A stretch of 64,000 nucleotides of DNA from Lachnospiraceae bacterium (lineage in GTDB: Bacteria; Bacillota; Clostridia; Lachnospirales; Lachnospiraceae), in contig JAFLTH010000003.1 of the NCBI GenBank assembly GCA_022510525.1, positions 1 to 64,000 of the forward strand. Reading direction: 5' to 3'. The position numbers and the translations under genes are program-made. Below, in pieces: positions 8,531 through 14,972 of the stretch; the first letter of the stretch is position 1; every line of letters starts with the position of its first letter. The notes under the pieces were generated by a model, which was not told where the DNA came from, searched no databases, and saw nothing but the letters and a program-made list of their open reading frames with translations.

Positions 8531-9439
8531 TTGGGGAAAAAGGCAAATTTTCAACGCGAATACACACAAATGTTAAATTTACACGATTTAAGGGGGAAGA
8601 GCAAACATGCCGTAAAGCTTCAGAAATTAAAGGAAGCAAAGGAACAAGGTATTCCGTATACTCCTGTGAGGGGGATTTTCAGCAGTACAACAATGCAGAC
8701 ATATAAGCAGGCTTGTTCGCTTTTCAGCCAATATCTGCGTGAAAGCCATCCAGAGGTAAAACGCTTCAAAGATGGTAAAAAGTATATTGGTGAATGGCTT
8801 ACCACTCTTGAAGCCTCCCACTCGGCATGGACTTTAACAACGTATGGAATGGGACTTTGCTGTGCCTATGACATCAATAAATCTGATATTGACTTCAATT
8901 TTCCTAGAAGAAAGCGGGAAAATATCATACGTTCGCGTAATAGCTTATCCTTCAGGGATTCAGATTTGAAGTACAGGGATGCTCAGATTTTTTGTGCTGG
9001 AACAGGCGCGAGGAGATGCGGAATAATGCGTGTAAGAAAGGAAGACTTAAGACAGCGTGAGGACGGATTATATGAGGTTTTTTTCCGCGAAAAGAACAAT
9101 ATGTCTGGCTACAGAATTATATTGCCAGAATTCCAACAGGAAATCTTACGAATTTTTAGGGAAAGTCCTGGCTATAAGATGCCAAACGGTGAAGTGAGGT
9201 TATTTCCTAAATCTGCACTCCCACAAGAATTACACAGCTACAGGGCGCTGTATTGCTGCAAACTGTATGAATATCTTGATCAACTGCATATTTACAATAC
9301 TGGCGAAATTTACCACTGCAGGGGGGATATGAAAGGGCTTTCGTTTGACAAAGGTGTGTTAGCTGAATGTTCATCCCAGATGTTCCATTCGCGACTCGAT
9401 GTAATCGTGACAAATTATTTGTATTTGTTTAACAAATAA
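8531..9439 (+). CDS. Tyrosine recombinase/integrase-like protein
   Basis: 302 residues from TTG 8531, with AAAGGAG eight bases upstream. The N-terminal half resembles a SAM-like core-binding domain. The C-terminal half shows the catalytic pattern in order: R in GTGARRCGIMRVRKEDL (compare family TGLRRGELLxLRWxDI), a lysine in the hairpin REKNNMSGYR, HxxR in LHSYRALY, and H then Y in MFHSRLDVIVTNYL. All residues seem present, so it may be active in DNA strand exchange, for example multimer resolution or another integration reaction. It is separate from the serine recombinase that mobilises the element. A DUF5688 gene, ssb and radC follow on the same strand, probably as one transcript. Confidence 0.7.
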   Translation: MGKKANFQREYTQMLNLHDLRGKSKHAVKLQKLKEAKEQGIPYTPVRGIFSSTTMQTYKQACSLFSQYLRESHPEVKRFKDGKKYIGEWLTTLEASHSAWTLTTYGMGLCCAYDINKSDIDFNFPRRKRENIIRSRNSLSFRDSDLKYRDAQIFCAGTGARRCGIMRVRKEDLRQREDGLYEVFFREKNNMSGYRIILPEFQQEILRIFRESPGYKMPNGEVRLFPKSALPQELHSYRALYCCKLYEYLDQLHIYNTGEIYHCRGDMKGLSFDKGVLAECSSQMFHSRLDVIVTNYLYLFNK

Positions 9440-9488
9440 GCATTTACCCAGTTTTAGCAAAATTTTAACTAAAAGGAGGATGATAAAC

Positions 9489-10403
9489 ATGAATGAAAGA
9501 AACTTGATAGCAAATCTTATTAAATCATTGGTACAGAAAACTCTTGGGGAGAATTACAGCATAGAGCAGTGCGACGTAAAGAAAAACAATTCACAGCCCC
9601 ATAAAGCGTTGGTAATCTGTAAAAACGGTGACAATATGGCTCCAACTATCTACATTGGCGGTCTGATTGATGAAATACTTATCGGTGAAAGAACCATGAA
9701 TTATGCCGTTGATGCGATTATTAAGACATATCATGAAACGCTTCCGAAGGGGTTTGACATTTCGTCATTAAAGGATTTTAACTGTGTTAAGGACAGGATA
9801 ATCTTCCAGATTGTAAACACTTCATTGAACAGAGAACTGCTTGAAGATAGTCCGTCAATACCGTTTCTGAACCTTTCAGTCATTTTTAAGGTCACACTGG
9901 ATTCGCTATATGATGGATGTTATGCAACAATGCATATAAAAAGCGAACATTTGGAGCTTTGGGGCGTTACAAAGGATACCGTTTATAAATATGCAATCAA
10001 AAACACTCCAAGGCTGTTTCCTGCCGAAATAATACAATTTGCTGATATTTTCAGAGAGGACTGCATGAAACAAGGTGTATCTTTACCAGCTGGTGAAATA
10101 AAAGCTGACATGCTCCCTATGTATATTTTGAGCAATAAAGCATCAAGGTACGGATGTAGTTGCATAAATTATAAGAATGTTTTAGCAGACTTTGCGGAAG
10201 AATTGGGCGATGACATATATATTATCCCATCTTCTGTCCATGAGGCGATTTTATTACCTGTAATTGAGGTCTGCGTGGGGCTTTCCGAATTGAAAGATAT
10301 GGTATATAGCGTTAATCGTACAGTCCTAGACAGTGAGGAGTTTTTATCTGACAATGTTTACTTATATTCAAGAGAAACAAAACAAATAACAATAGCTATT
10401 TGA
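9489..10403 (+). CDS. DUF5688 family protein
   Basis: 304 residues; start ATG 9489 is chosen because AAAGGAGG lies nine bases upstream (an in-frame ATG at 9480 is too close). The C-terminal half shows the DUF5688 hallmarks: MYILSNKASRYG, then VLADFAEELGDDIYIIPSS followed by VHEAILLPV, and a closing NRT...LSDNVYLYSRET. The family is common in Lachnospiraceae and Ruminococcaceae mobile elements; no biochemical function is known to me. It is soluble, without signal or membrane segments. It lies between a recombinase-like gene and ssb and is probably co-transcribed with both. Confidence 0.8.
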   Translation: MNERNLIANLIKSLVQKTLGENYSIEQCDVKKNNSQPHKALVICKNGDNMAPTIYIGGLIDEILIGERTMNYAVDAIIKTYHETLPKGFDISSLKDFNCVKDRIIFQIVNTSLNRELLEDSPSIPFLNLSVIFKVTLDSLYDGCYATMHIKSEHLELWGVTKDTVYKYAIKNTPRLFPAEIIQFADIFREDCMKQGVSLPAGEIKADMLPMYILSNKASRYGCSCINYKNVLADFAEELGDDIYIIPSSVHEAILLPVIEVCVGLSELKDMVYSVNRTVLDSEEFLSDNVYLYSRETKQITIAI

Positions 10404-10419
10404 AAGGGGGATGATATAT

Positions 10420-10809
10420 ATGAATATTTCAATACTTAGAGGAAGACTAACTGCAGATGCGGAAATCCGCGTCAAACCAGAAGAAAACCAGACCGAGACA
10501 GCACGATTTTCCCTTGCGGTTCCTGATATCAACAGGAGCGATGAAAATGGAAAACATCCTGTGGATTTTATTAAAATCGTTGCTTTCAATTCGCTGGCAC
10601 GAAATATTGGCAAATATACCAAAAAGGGAAGCGAGATTACCGTTGTCGGGCGGATCCATACATATTCATACAAGAATAAGGACGATAAAACAGTTTATAT
10701 GACGGAAATCATTGCTGATAGGATTGAATTCATATCAGGATGCGTCTCTGGGGCTGATATAGCTGATACGCCTGATGAAGTACCTGCAAACGATGCTCCA
10801 ATTAATTAA
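10420..10809 (+). CDS. ssb: Single-stranded DNA-binding protein
   Basis: 129 residues from ATG 10420 behind AAAGGGGG. One OB fold: ISILRGRLTADAEIR at the N-terminus, ARFSLAVPDINR, DFIKIVAFNSLARNIGKYTKKG and ITVVGRIHTYSYKNKDDKTVY, all matching the bacterial SSB consensus. The C-terminal tail is short and acidic-poor (ends NDAPIN) and lacks the DDDIPF-type tip that recruits host repair proteins. This is common for element-borne SSBs and suggests a private role in element replication or transfer. Confidence 0.9.
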   Translation: MNISILRGRLTADAEIRVKPEENQTETARFSLAVPDINRSDENGKHPVDFIKIVAFNSLARNIGKYTKKGSEITVVGRIHTYSYKNKDDKTVYMTEIIADRIEFISGCVSGADIADTPDEVPANDAPIN

Positions 10810-10818
10810 AACCGATAA

Positions 10819-10846
10819 GGCAGCCGTTTTGTGGCTGCCCTCTTTT
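10819..10846 (+). terminator. Terminator/attenuator between ssb and radC
   Basis: Arms GGCAGCC (10819-10825) and GGCTGCC (10833-10839) followed by CTCTTTT. It probably lowers or ends transcription after ssb. Confidence 0.65.
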
Positions 10847-10868
10847 AGGAAGGGGTGAATGATGAAAA

Positions 10869-11336
10869 ATGAAAATTGACACATATACTACACATATTAA
10901 TGAAAATGGGCACAATTATCTTGTAAAAGAGAAATCACTAAACTATTCCAGTATCAAAAAGTTTGACTCACCAGCAGCAGTAGTTGAGGTAATGAAAAAT
11001 GTTTTTGAGTTAGACAAACTCGGTGAAGAACATATTTTTATGATATCCTGCAACAGTGCCTGCGTTCCTGTAGGCTTTTTTGAAGTAAGTCATGGTGTTG
11101 TCAATGGCAGTATCATCCAGCCAAGGGAAGTGCTTATACGAGCCCTTTTAACAGGCAGTACAAGCATTATTATCTGCCACAATCACCCAAGTAACTGCGC
11201 AGTACCAAGCAAACAGGATGAAAATTTGACAAAAAGACTTAAAGAAGCCTGTAATCTTATCGGAATCACATTGAATGACCATATAATCATATGTAAGGAC
11301 TCATATTTAAGCTTTAAGGAAGCAAACTTAATTTGA
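10869..11336 (+). CDS. radC: RadC-like JAB/MPN-domain protein
   Basis: 155 residues with the RadC C-terminal domain only. The metal-binding JAMM signature is complete: CHNHPSNCAVPSKQDENLTKRL (H-x-H-P-S ... S-x-x-D), followed by IGITLNDHIIIC. The N-terminal helix-hairpin-helix part of chromosomal RadC is missing, as in many plasmid and phage RadC-like proteins. The function of such proteins is not settled. The ribosome site AAGGGG is 13 bases from ATG 10869, so initiation may be weak. Confidence 0.88.
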   Translation: MKIDTYTTHINENGHNYLVKEKSLNYSSIKKFDSPAAVVEVMKNVFELDKLGEEHIFMISCNSACVPVGFFEVSHGVVNGSIIQPREVLIRALLTGSTSIIICHNHPSNCAVPSKQDENLTKRLKEACNLIGITLNDHIIICKDSYLSFKEANLI

Positions 11337-11387
11337 TATGGAGAAATAGTTTTAAAATTATTTATAGGATATAAGATTTTATTAAAC

Positions 11388-11424
11388 ATAAATAGGGAAC
11401 AGTATATATCTGTTCTCTATTTAT
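11388..11424 (+). terminator. Hairpin after radC
   Basis: Arms ATAAATAGGGAACAG (11388-11402) and CTGTTCTCTATTTAT (11410-11424), fully paired except one wobble. It shares the core AGGGAACAG...CTGTTC with the hairpin at 11594-11625, so the two bracket the tandem-repeat region. Confidence 0.6.
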
Positions 11425-11470
11425 AGGTACTTATAATAAGGTAAGTATTAATAGTTATAAAGCAAATATA

Positions 11471-11571
11471 TCATTCCACAGCAGTACACACCACAGCACT
11501 TCATTACATACCAGTACATATACACTACAGAGTAACTCACCTGTAACACCAGAGTAACGCATTTGTAACGC
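11471..11571. repeat. Tandem-repeat (iteron-like) region, possible replication origin
   Basis: Two directly adjacent 22-bp repeats at 11528-11549 and 11550-11571 (18 of 22 identical, pattern CAGAGTAACNCANNTGTAAC) are preceded by two degenerate 30-bp units (11471-11500 and 11501-11530, each starting TCATT and holding CAGTACA). Repeats of about two helical turns beside a gene for a replisome-organiser-like protein are typical of iteron origins. Origin activity is inference. Confidence 0.55.
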
Positions 11572-11593
11572 GTTACATAAGTGTGGAGATAAA

Positions 11594-11625
11594 TATAGGG
11601 AACAGTTATTATTCTGTTCCCTATA
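11594..11625 (-). terminator. Hairpin after the replisome-organiser-like gene
   Basis: Perfect 12-bp arms TATAGGGAACAG (11594-11605) and CTGTTCCCTATA (11614-11625), just beyond the minus-strand stop at 11632. The U-tract is weak, so it may be a processing or protein-binding site as much as a terminator. Confidence 0.55.
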
Positions 11626-11631
11626 ATATTA

Positions 11632-12267
11632 TCAATTAAATAATTCAAATGGATCATAATATGTATTATTGCAATCTGTATCATCATGATTTACATTATT
11701 ATCACATGCATAACTCCAGTTCTGATTGTTAGAATAATTATTCTGAAAAGCTACTACTGGCTGTTGTTCCTGATTTTGCTTTTTATTTGCCCTGCACGTA
11801 TTTTGTCTGTCTCTACCGCGCCTACGCTTGTTACAAGCCATTTCATAATTATAGATCTGCTGAGCACACGTTAGCCATTGACCTACCTCTATATCTTCAT
11901 CACTAACAACATAAAATATATTGTTTTCCAGCAAATCCTGAATTATCATATCAGCACATTTTTCATCAACCCCACCAGTAAATTTGCAATATTCTAACAA
12001 ATAATCATAATTACTTCCGTCTACTCTAACTCTCCAACCATCATTGCACATGAGCTGACGTGTACAAAATATAACTTCCAATAAATCACTATTATATTTT
12101 TTTCTTAATTCCCTTATTGAGGGCTCTGATAGAAAATTTGGCTCAAATGTTAAATAGTCAAGCTTTTGTTTGTATGCTACCCCGTTTTTTGCATTCACTG
12201 GAGGATACTTTTCGTTTAATTCTTTAAAAATTGAGTTATCAATAAATCTTCGTTTAATTATTGCCAT
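11632..12267 (-). CDS. DUF4373-like (Lin1244/Lin1753-type) replisome-organiser-like protein
   Basis: 211 residues from ATG 12267, chosen for GGAGTTGATTTTT just upstream (the frame is open to 12306). The N-terminal 130 residues resemble the Lin1244/Lin1753 or phage replisome-organiser N-terminal domain: a winged-helix-like stretch with LDYLTFEPNFLSEPSIRELR, CNDGWRVRVDGSNYDYLLEY and a following helix-rich part. A basic segment (CNKRRRGRDRQ) and an Asn/Gln-rich, low-complexity tail follow. It is probably DNA-binding and initiates element replication at the adjacent tandem repeats (11471-11571); this is inference. Its promoter overlaps an ACCAC-N5-GTGGT operator. Confidence 0.6.
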   Translation of the reverse strand: MAIIKRRFIDNSIFKELNEKYPPVNAKNGVAYKQKLDYLTFEPNFLSEPSIRELRKKYNSDLLEVIFCTRQLMCNDGWRVRVDGSNYDYLLEYCKFTGGVDEKCADMIIQDLLENNIFYVVSDEDIEVGQWLTCAQQIYNYEMACNKRRRGRDRQNTCRANKKQNQEQQPVVAFQNNYSNNQNWSYACDNNVNHDDTDCNNTYYDPFELFN

Positions 12268-12301
12268 AAAAATCAACTCCTTTCTATATAGCAAGCCTTT
12301 A

Positions 12302-12316
12302 ACCACTTTTGGTGGT
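12302..12316. promoter_or_regulatory. Operator 1, ACCAC-N5-GTGGT
   Basis: ACCAC (12302-12306) and GTGGT (12312-12316). It lies in the 5' leader of the replisome-organiser-like gene, about 35 bases before its start codon, and matches the operators at 12391 and 13561 in half-site and spacing. Confidence 0.65.
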
Positions 12317-12362
12317 AATGCTGTTTTGCAAAAAATATATCTTCGCTAAAGAAGATACATTT

Positions 12363-12405
12363 ATTTTAAAATATTTAAAGTCCCTTGTCAACCACTTTTT
12401 GTGGT
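12363..12405 (-). promoter_or_regulatory. Promoter plus operator 2 of the replisome-organiser-like gene
   Basis: On the minus strand: TTGACA (complement of 12386-12391), 17-bp spacer, TAAAAT (complement of 12363-12368). A perfect ACCAC-N5-GTGGT operator at 12391-12405 abuts and overlaps the -35 box, giving GTGGTTGACA. A protein on the operator would block polymerase. Confidence 0.7.
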
Positions 12406-12410
12406 ATTTA

Positions 12411-13499
12411 TTATATATCGGATAAGTATTGCTCGATATTACATTGTTTGTAGAAAGCAGTCGGTTTATTTCCTGTTTCTACCCAATCGTTAAATTTATT
12501 TATAAGTTCATCATCATACAGCTTTAAACAGCGTGCAAGTTCCTTTTTACCCCCTTGCTCTTTAAGAAGCAAACGCTTATAGTCAATAGGAAATATCATA
12601 GGTATCTTACAATGTAAGCAGGCAAGTTCAAGATTATTGTTTTTTTCGTATTGGCGCTTTAATCTGTCAAAATTATCTGGAACAGGTCTGTTTCTTTTTA
12701 TAAGCTGTGATATGTTAAATTTTTCCTCCATTCTTGCGAGTTCTTCTTTATAGTATTGTGTTTGTTCATAACTATCTGCTTTCAAATGAAAACCGTTTTT
12801 GCTAAATCCAGACATTGCAACTGCTGTTTTTTCAGATATTTTGAATAATTCATATAGCCAAAAAGAAACTCTAAATGCAATAGTATAATCTCCAGCAACA
12901 CGTCCTCTATTATCTTGTATGTCTGTCAGTTCTAATCGTTCTACTAGATCATAAGCCCTATTACAGTCGCTTTGAGAGCGTTCCTTAAAATCAAATCCAA
13001 CTGTACTATACTCAGACAAGGAAGATTCTCTTGTATAGTCAGGTATTAAAACACCTATTTTCTCTTTGCGAAATATAATATAGTATTTTTTAATATCTTC
13101 GTAGCTACCCAATGTACTAATGGAATTAAGCACAATAACTGTATTCATAGTTTTTTTTGCGCGTTTTCTCAATATCTCTGGTAAAGAAGATATTTGTTCA
13201 TTATTAATTTGTTTTGATTGCTCAATTATACAATCAAGTTTATAATGCATACCACTGCGTTTACTAGTCATCACGTCAATCTGTAACATTTTGTTTGCAT
13301 CAAATCTCATATTATTTTCTATTAAACGAAAATCTGGTGTTACCTCGTCGTCATCAATAGCAAGCATTTGATTTTTCATGATTTTTACTATGCTTATATA
13401 GTCAGCATAGAGTTTAGTGTTTTTAAAATTCTTTTTTAAATCTTCTTTTGTGTGACCTGTTCTTAAACTTGCATAACCATATATTTTTATATCGCTCAT
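12411..13499 (-). CDS. Serine-recombinase-like protein lacking the catalytic serine
   Basis: 362 residues. The N-terminus KIYGYASLRTGHT follows the resolvase pattern IYGYARVSTxxQ, but the catalytic serine position is arginine. The later stretch MNTVIVLNSISTLGSYEDIKKYY then IGVLIPD matches the second core motif (DVLVVxxLDRLGRSxxDL...GVxxxS) without its catalytic arginines. A helical segment with an HTH-like unit (about 220-260, ISEKTAVAMSGFSKNGFHLK) and a basic C-terminal half follow. It is therefore likely a DNA-binding, recombination-dead relative that could act as regulator, directionality factor or decoy partner. It is divergent from the recombinase operon and shares its operator. Homology is inferred by eye. 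Confidence 0.55.
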   Translation of the reverse strand: MSDIKIYGYASLRTGHTKEDLKKNFKNTKLYADYISIVKIMKNQMLAIDDDEVTPDFRLIENNMRFDANKMLQIDVMTSKRSGMHYKLDCIIEQSKQINNEQISSLPEILRKRAKKTMNTVIVLNSISTLGSYEDIKKYYIIFRKEKIGVLIPDYTRESSLSEYSTVGFDFKERSQSDCNRAYDLVERLELTDIQDNRGRVAGDYTIAFRVSFWLYELFKISEKTAVAMSGFSKNGFHLKADSYEQTQYYKEELARMEEKFNISQLIKRNRPVPDNFDRLKRQYEKNNNLELACLHCKIPMIFPIDYKRLLLKEQGGKKELARCLKLYDDELINKFNDWVETGNKPTAFYKQCNIEQYLSDI

Positions 13500-13531
13500 A
13501 GAAATTCTCCTTTCCTCTTAAATTCATTTTT

Positions 13532-13603
13532 ATTATATATCATTTTTAAAAATAAATCAACCCACAAAAAGTGGTTGACAAAAGCTATAAATCATGCTAC
13601 CAT
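13532..13603. promoter_or_regulatory. Divergent promoters sharing operator 3
   Basis: Minus strand: TTGATT (complement of 13555-13560), 17 bp, TATAAT (complement of 13532-13537) for the recombinase-like gene. Plus strand: TTGACA (13575-13580), 17 bp, TACCAT (13598-13603) for the recombinase operon. Between the two -35 boxes lies CCCAC-N5-GTGGT (13561-13575), so one bound dimer would touch both. A further GTGGT half-site is at 13622-13626. Confidence 0.7.
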
Positions 13604-13670
13604 ACAGAAGTAGCATTAAAAGTGGTTCATTTAGGAGGTGATGTATAAACCAAAGAAAGGGGGTATGGGA

Positions 13671-13934
13671 ATGAAAAAACCAAATACTTATAACGTAACT
13701 AAAATTAATAACGAATATGACAAGTTCTTCTCAAATACCAATGAAATAAAGGATATTGATACAGGACCGAGTATGGAAGAATTTGAAAAAGAGGTTGATT
13801 ATAACCATAAAAAAATGAAATTAGTGCTTCGCTTTCCTAGTAAGGAAGAGGAATCGGAAGACGCTGTTAAAATAAAAAAAGAGGTTAAGGCAATTATGCT
13901 TCAAGAATTGTTGGAGCAAACAAAAATACTATAA
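13671..13934 (+). CDS. Small hypothetical protein, first gene of the recombinase operon
   Basis: 87 residues from ATG 13671, preferred because GGGGG lies seven bases upstream; in-frame starts exist at 13641 and 13665. It is charged and probably helical, with an acidic centre (SMEEFEKEVDYNHKKMKLVL) and a lysine-rich end. No recognisable domain. Position directly behind the shared operator/promoter and before the paralogue pair suggests an accessory or regulatory role in recombinase expression; this is inference. Confidence 0.6.
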   Translation: MKKPNTYNVTKINNEYDKFFSNTNEIKDIDTGPSMEEFEKEVDYNHKKMKLVLRFPSKEEESEDAVKIKKEVKAIMLQELLEQTKIL

Positions 13935-13948
13935 AAATAAAATTTAGT

Positions 13949-13977
13949 GGATAAGAGAGGTAAAGCCTCTCCTATCC
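13949..13977 (+). promoter_or_regulatory. Leader hairpin 1 of 3
   Basis: GGATAAGAGAGG (13949-13960) pairs with CCTCTCCTATCC (13966-13977), one A-C mismatch, 5-nt loop. It lies just upstream of GAAAGGAGTGA and ATG 13999. The same hairpin-plus-ribosome-site arrangement recurs before the next two genes. Confidence 0.65.
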
Positions 13978-13998
13978 AGTAAGAAAGGAGTGAGCTAT

Positions 13999-14433
13999 AT
14001 GGATAAAATACAAAATGCAGCAATACAATTTAAGGAATGTGCAGAAAAATATACAAACGTTTCATTTGAAATTAGTCATCTTAAAAATAATACTTACCTG
14101 GTTTGTACTACAATAATGAATGGCGAAAGTAAGATAATAATTATGTGTTCTTTTGAAACTAATAATTTTGGGCTGATTATATATATGCCAGATTGCAGGT
14201 ATGATTTTGATTTAATGCTTAGAGAGGTTACAAAATTGAATTCTTTATTTACTACATATTCATTGTGTCATGATCTTGAATGCAAAGCACTCTCCATCAG
14301 ATGCAATATATCATTAGAGGTTTTACAAGAGTATACACAATTTGTAATATTAATGATGCAATGTGTTGTAAAGGTATTGGTAAAGATAGCAAATACGAAT
14401 AAAACTAATGATTCAAATGCAATACAAAATTAG
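13999..14433 (+). CDS. Small hypothetical protein A of a paralogous pair
   Basis: 144 residues from ATG 13999 behind GAAAGGAGTGA. It is a paralogue of the next gene: both have an N-terminal helix, a run of beta-strands, the shared YMPDCxYDxDL motif, LNSLF, a strand with ISxE, and a long C-terminal helix ending KIANTNK. The helix-strand-helix order resembles the YbjN / type III chaperone-like fold, which would fit a protein that binds a partner protein; I cannot confirm this. It has no signal peptide or membrane segment. It is co-transcribed with the recombinase. Confidence 0.7.
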   Translation: MDKIQNAAIQFKECAEKYTNVSFEISHLKNNTYLVCTTIMNGESKIIIMCSFETNNFGLIIYMPDCRYDFDLMLREVTKLNSLFTTYSLCHDLECKALSIRCNISLEVLQEYTQFVILMMQCVVKVLVKIANTNKTNDSNAIQN

Positions 14434-14440
14434 TAATTAA

Positions 14441-14462
14441 TAGGAGAAGTTACCCTCTCCTA
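14441..14462 (+). promoter_or_regulatory. Leader hairpin 2 of 3
   Basis: TAGGAGA (14441-14447) pairs with TCTCCTA (14456-14462), followed by TCAAATATGAAAGGAGTGA and ATG 14487. It matches the sequence and spacing of the hairpins at 13949 and 14922. Confidence 0.6.
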
Positions 14463-14486
14463 TCAAATATGAAAGGAGTGATCGAT

Positions 14487-14894
14487 ATGGATAGAATTAA
14501 AAAAGCTACAATAAAACTTCAGGAATTTTTAAAAAAAAGATATTGTAATTTTTATATAGACCAAGAAGATAATACTTATCAGCTTTATACCAAAATAGGA
14601 ACCGAGAATGGTCAGGTGATGGCCATTTTATATCAAATTGAATTGAAGGTTGTTATGTTGGAAATATATATGCCAGATTGCATGTATGATTATGATTTAG
14701 CCTATAAAGAGGTTGAAAAGTTGAATTCTTTATTTCAGGCGTATGCAGAATACTATGATCCTGCATGTAAATCCATCACACTCAAAATAAATATATCATT
14801 TGAGGCTTTTGAAGAGTATACAGAAGTTGTTGCATTCATGATGATGCATATGGTAGATGTATTAAAAAAAATAGCAAACACAAATAAAAATTAG
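14487..14894 (+). CDS. Small hypothetical protein B of a paralogous pair
   Basis: 135 residues from ATG 14487 behind GAAAGGAGTGA. It is clearly duplicated from the preceding gene: IYMPDCMYDYDL, VEKLNSLFQAYA, ACKSITLKINISFEAFEEYT and VDVLKKIANTNK all have counterparts at the same positions. It is more acidic than protein A. Its likely fold and partner-binding role carry the same uncertainty. The serine recombinase gene starts 78 bases downstream, behind the third leader hairpin. Confidence 0.7.
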   Translation: MDRIKKATIKLQEFLKKRYCNFYIDQEDNTYQLYTKIGTENGQVMAILYQIELKVVMLEIYMPDCMYDYDLAYKEVEKLNSLFQAYAEYYDPACKSITLKINISFEAFEEYTEVVAFMMMHMVDVLKKIANTNKN

Positions 14895-14921
14895 TGTTTT
14901 TAATGTAATACTAAATTAATA

Positions 14922-14953
14922 TTTGATAAGAGAGGGAAAACTCTCTTATCAAA
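14922..14953 (+). promoter_or_regulatory. Leader hairpin 3 of 3
   Basis: Perfect 13-bp stem TTTGATAAGAGAG (14922-14934) with CTCTCTTATCAAA (14941-14953), 6-nt loop, no U-tract. GGAAAGGAGTGATGT and the recombinase ATG 14973 follow at once. It is the strongest of the three related hairpins. Confidence 0.7.
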
Positions 14954-14972
14954 TCGGAAAGGAGTGATGTAT

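Noticed and set aside
11471..11571. CRISPR array
   Set aside because: The repeats are directly adjacent with no unique spacers of 30-40 bp and no cas genes are in the window.
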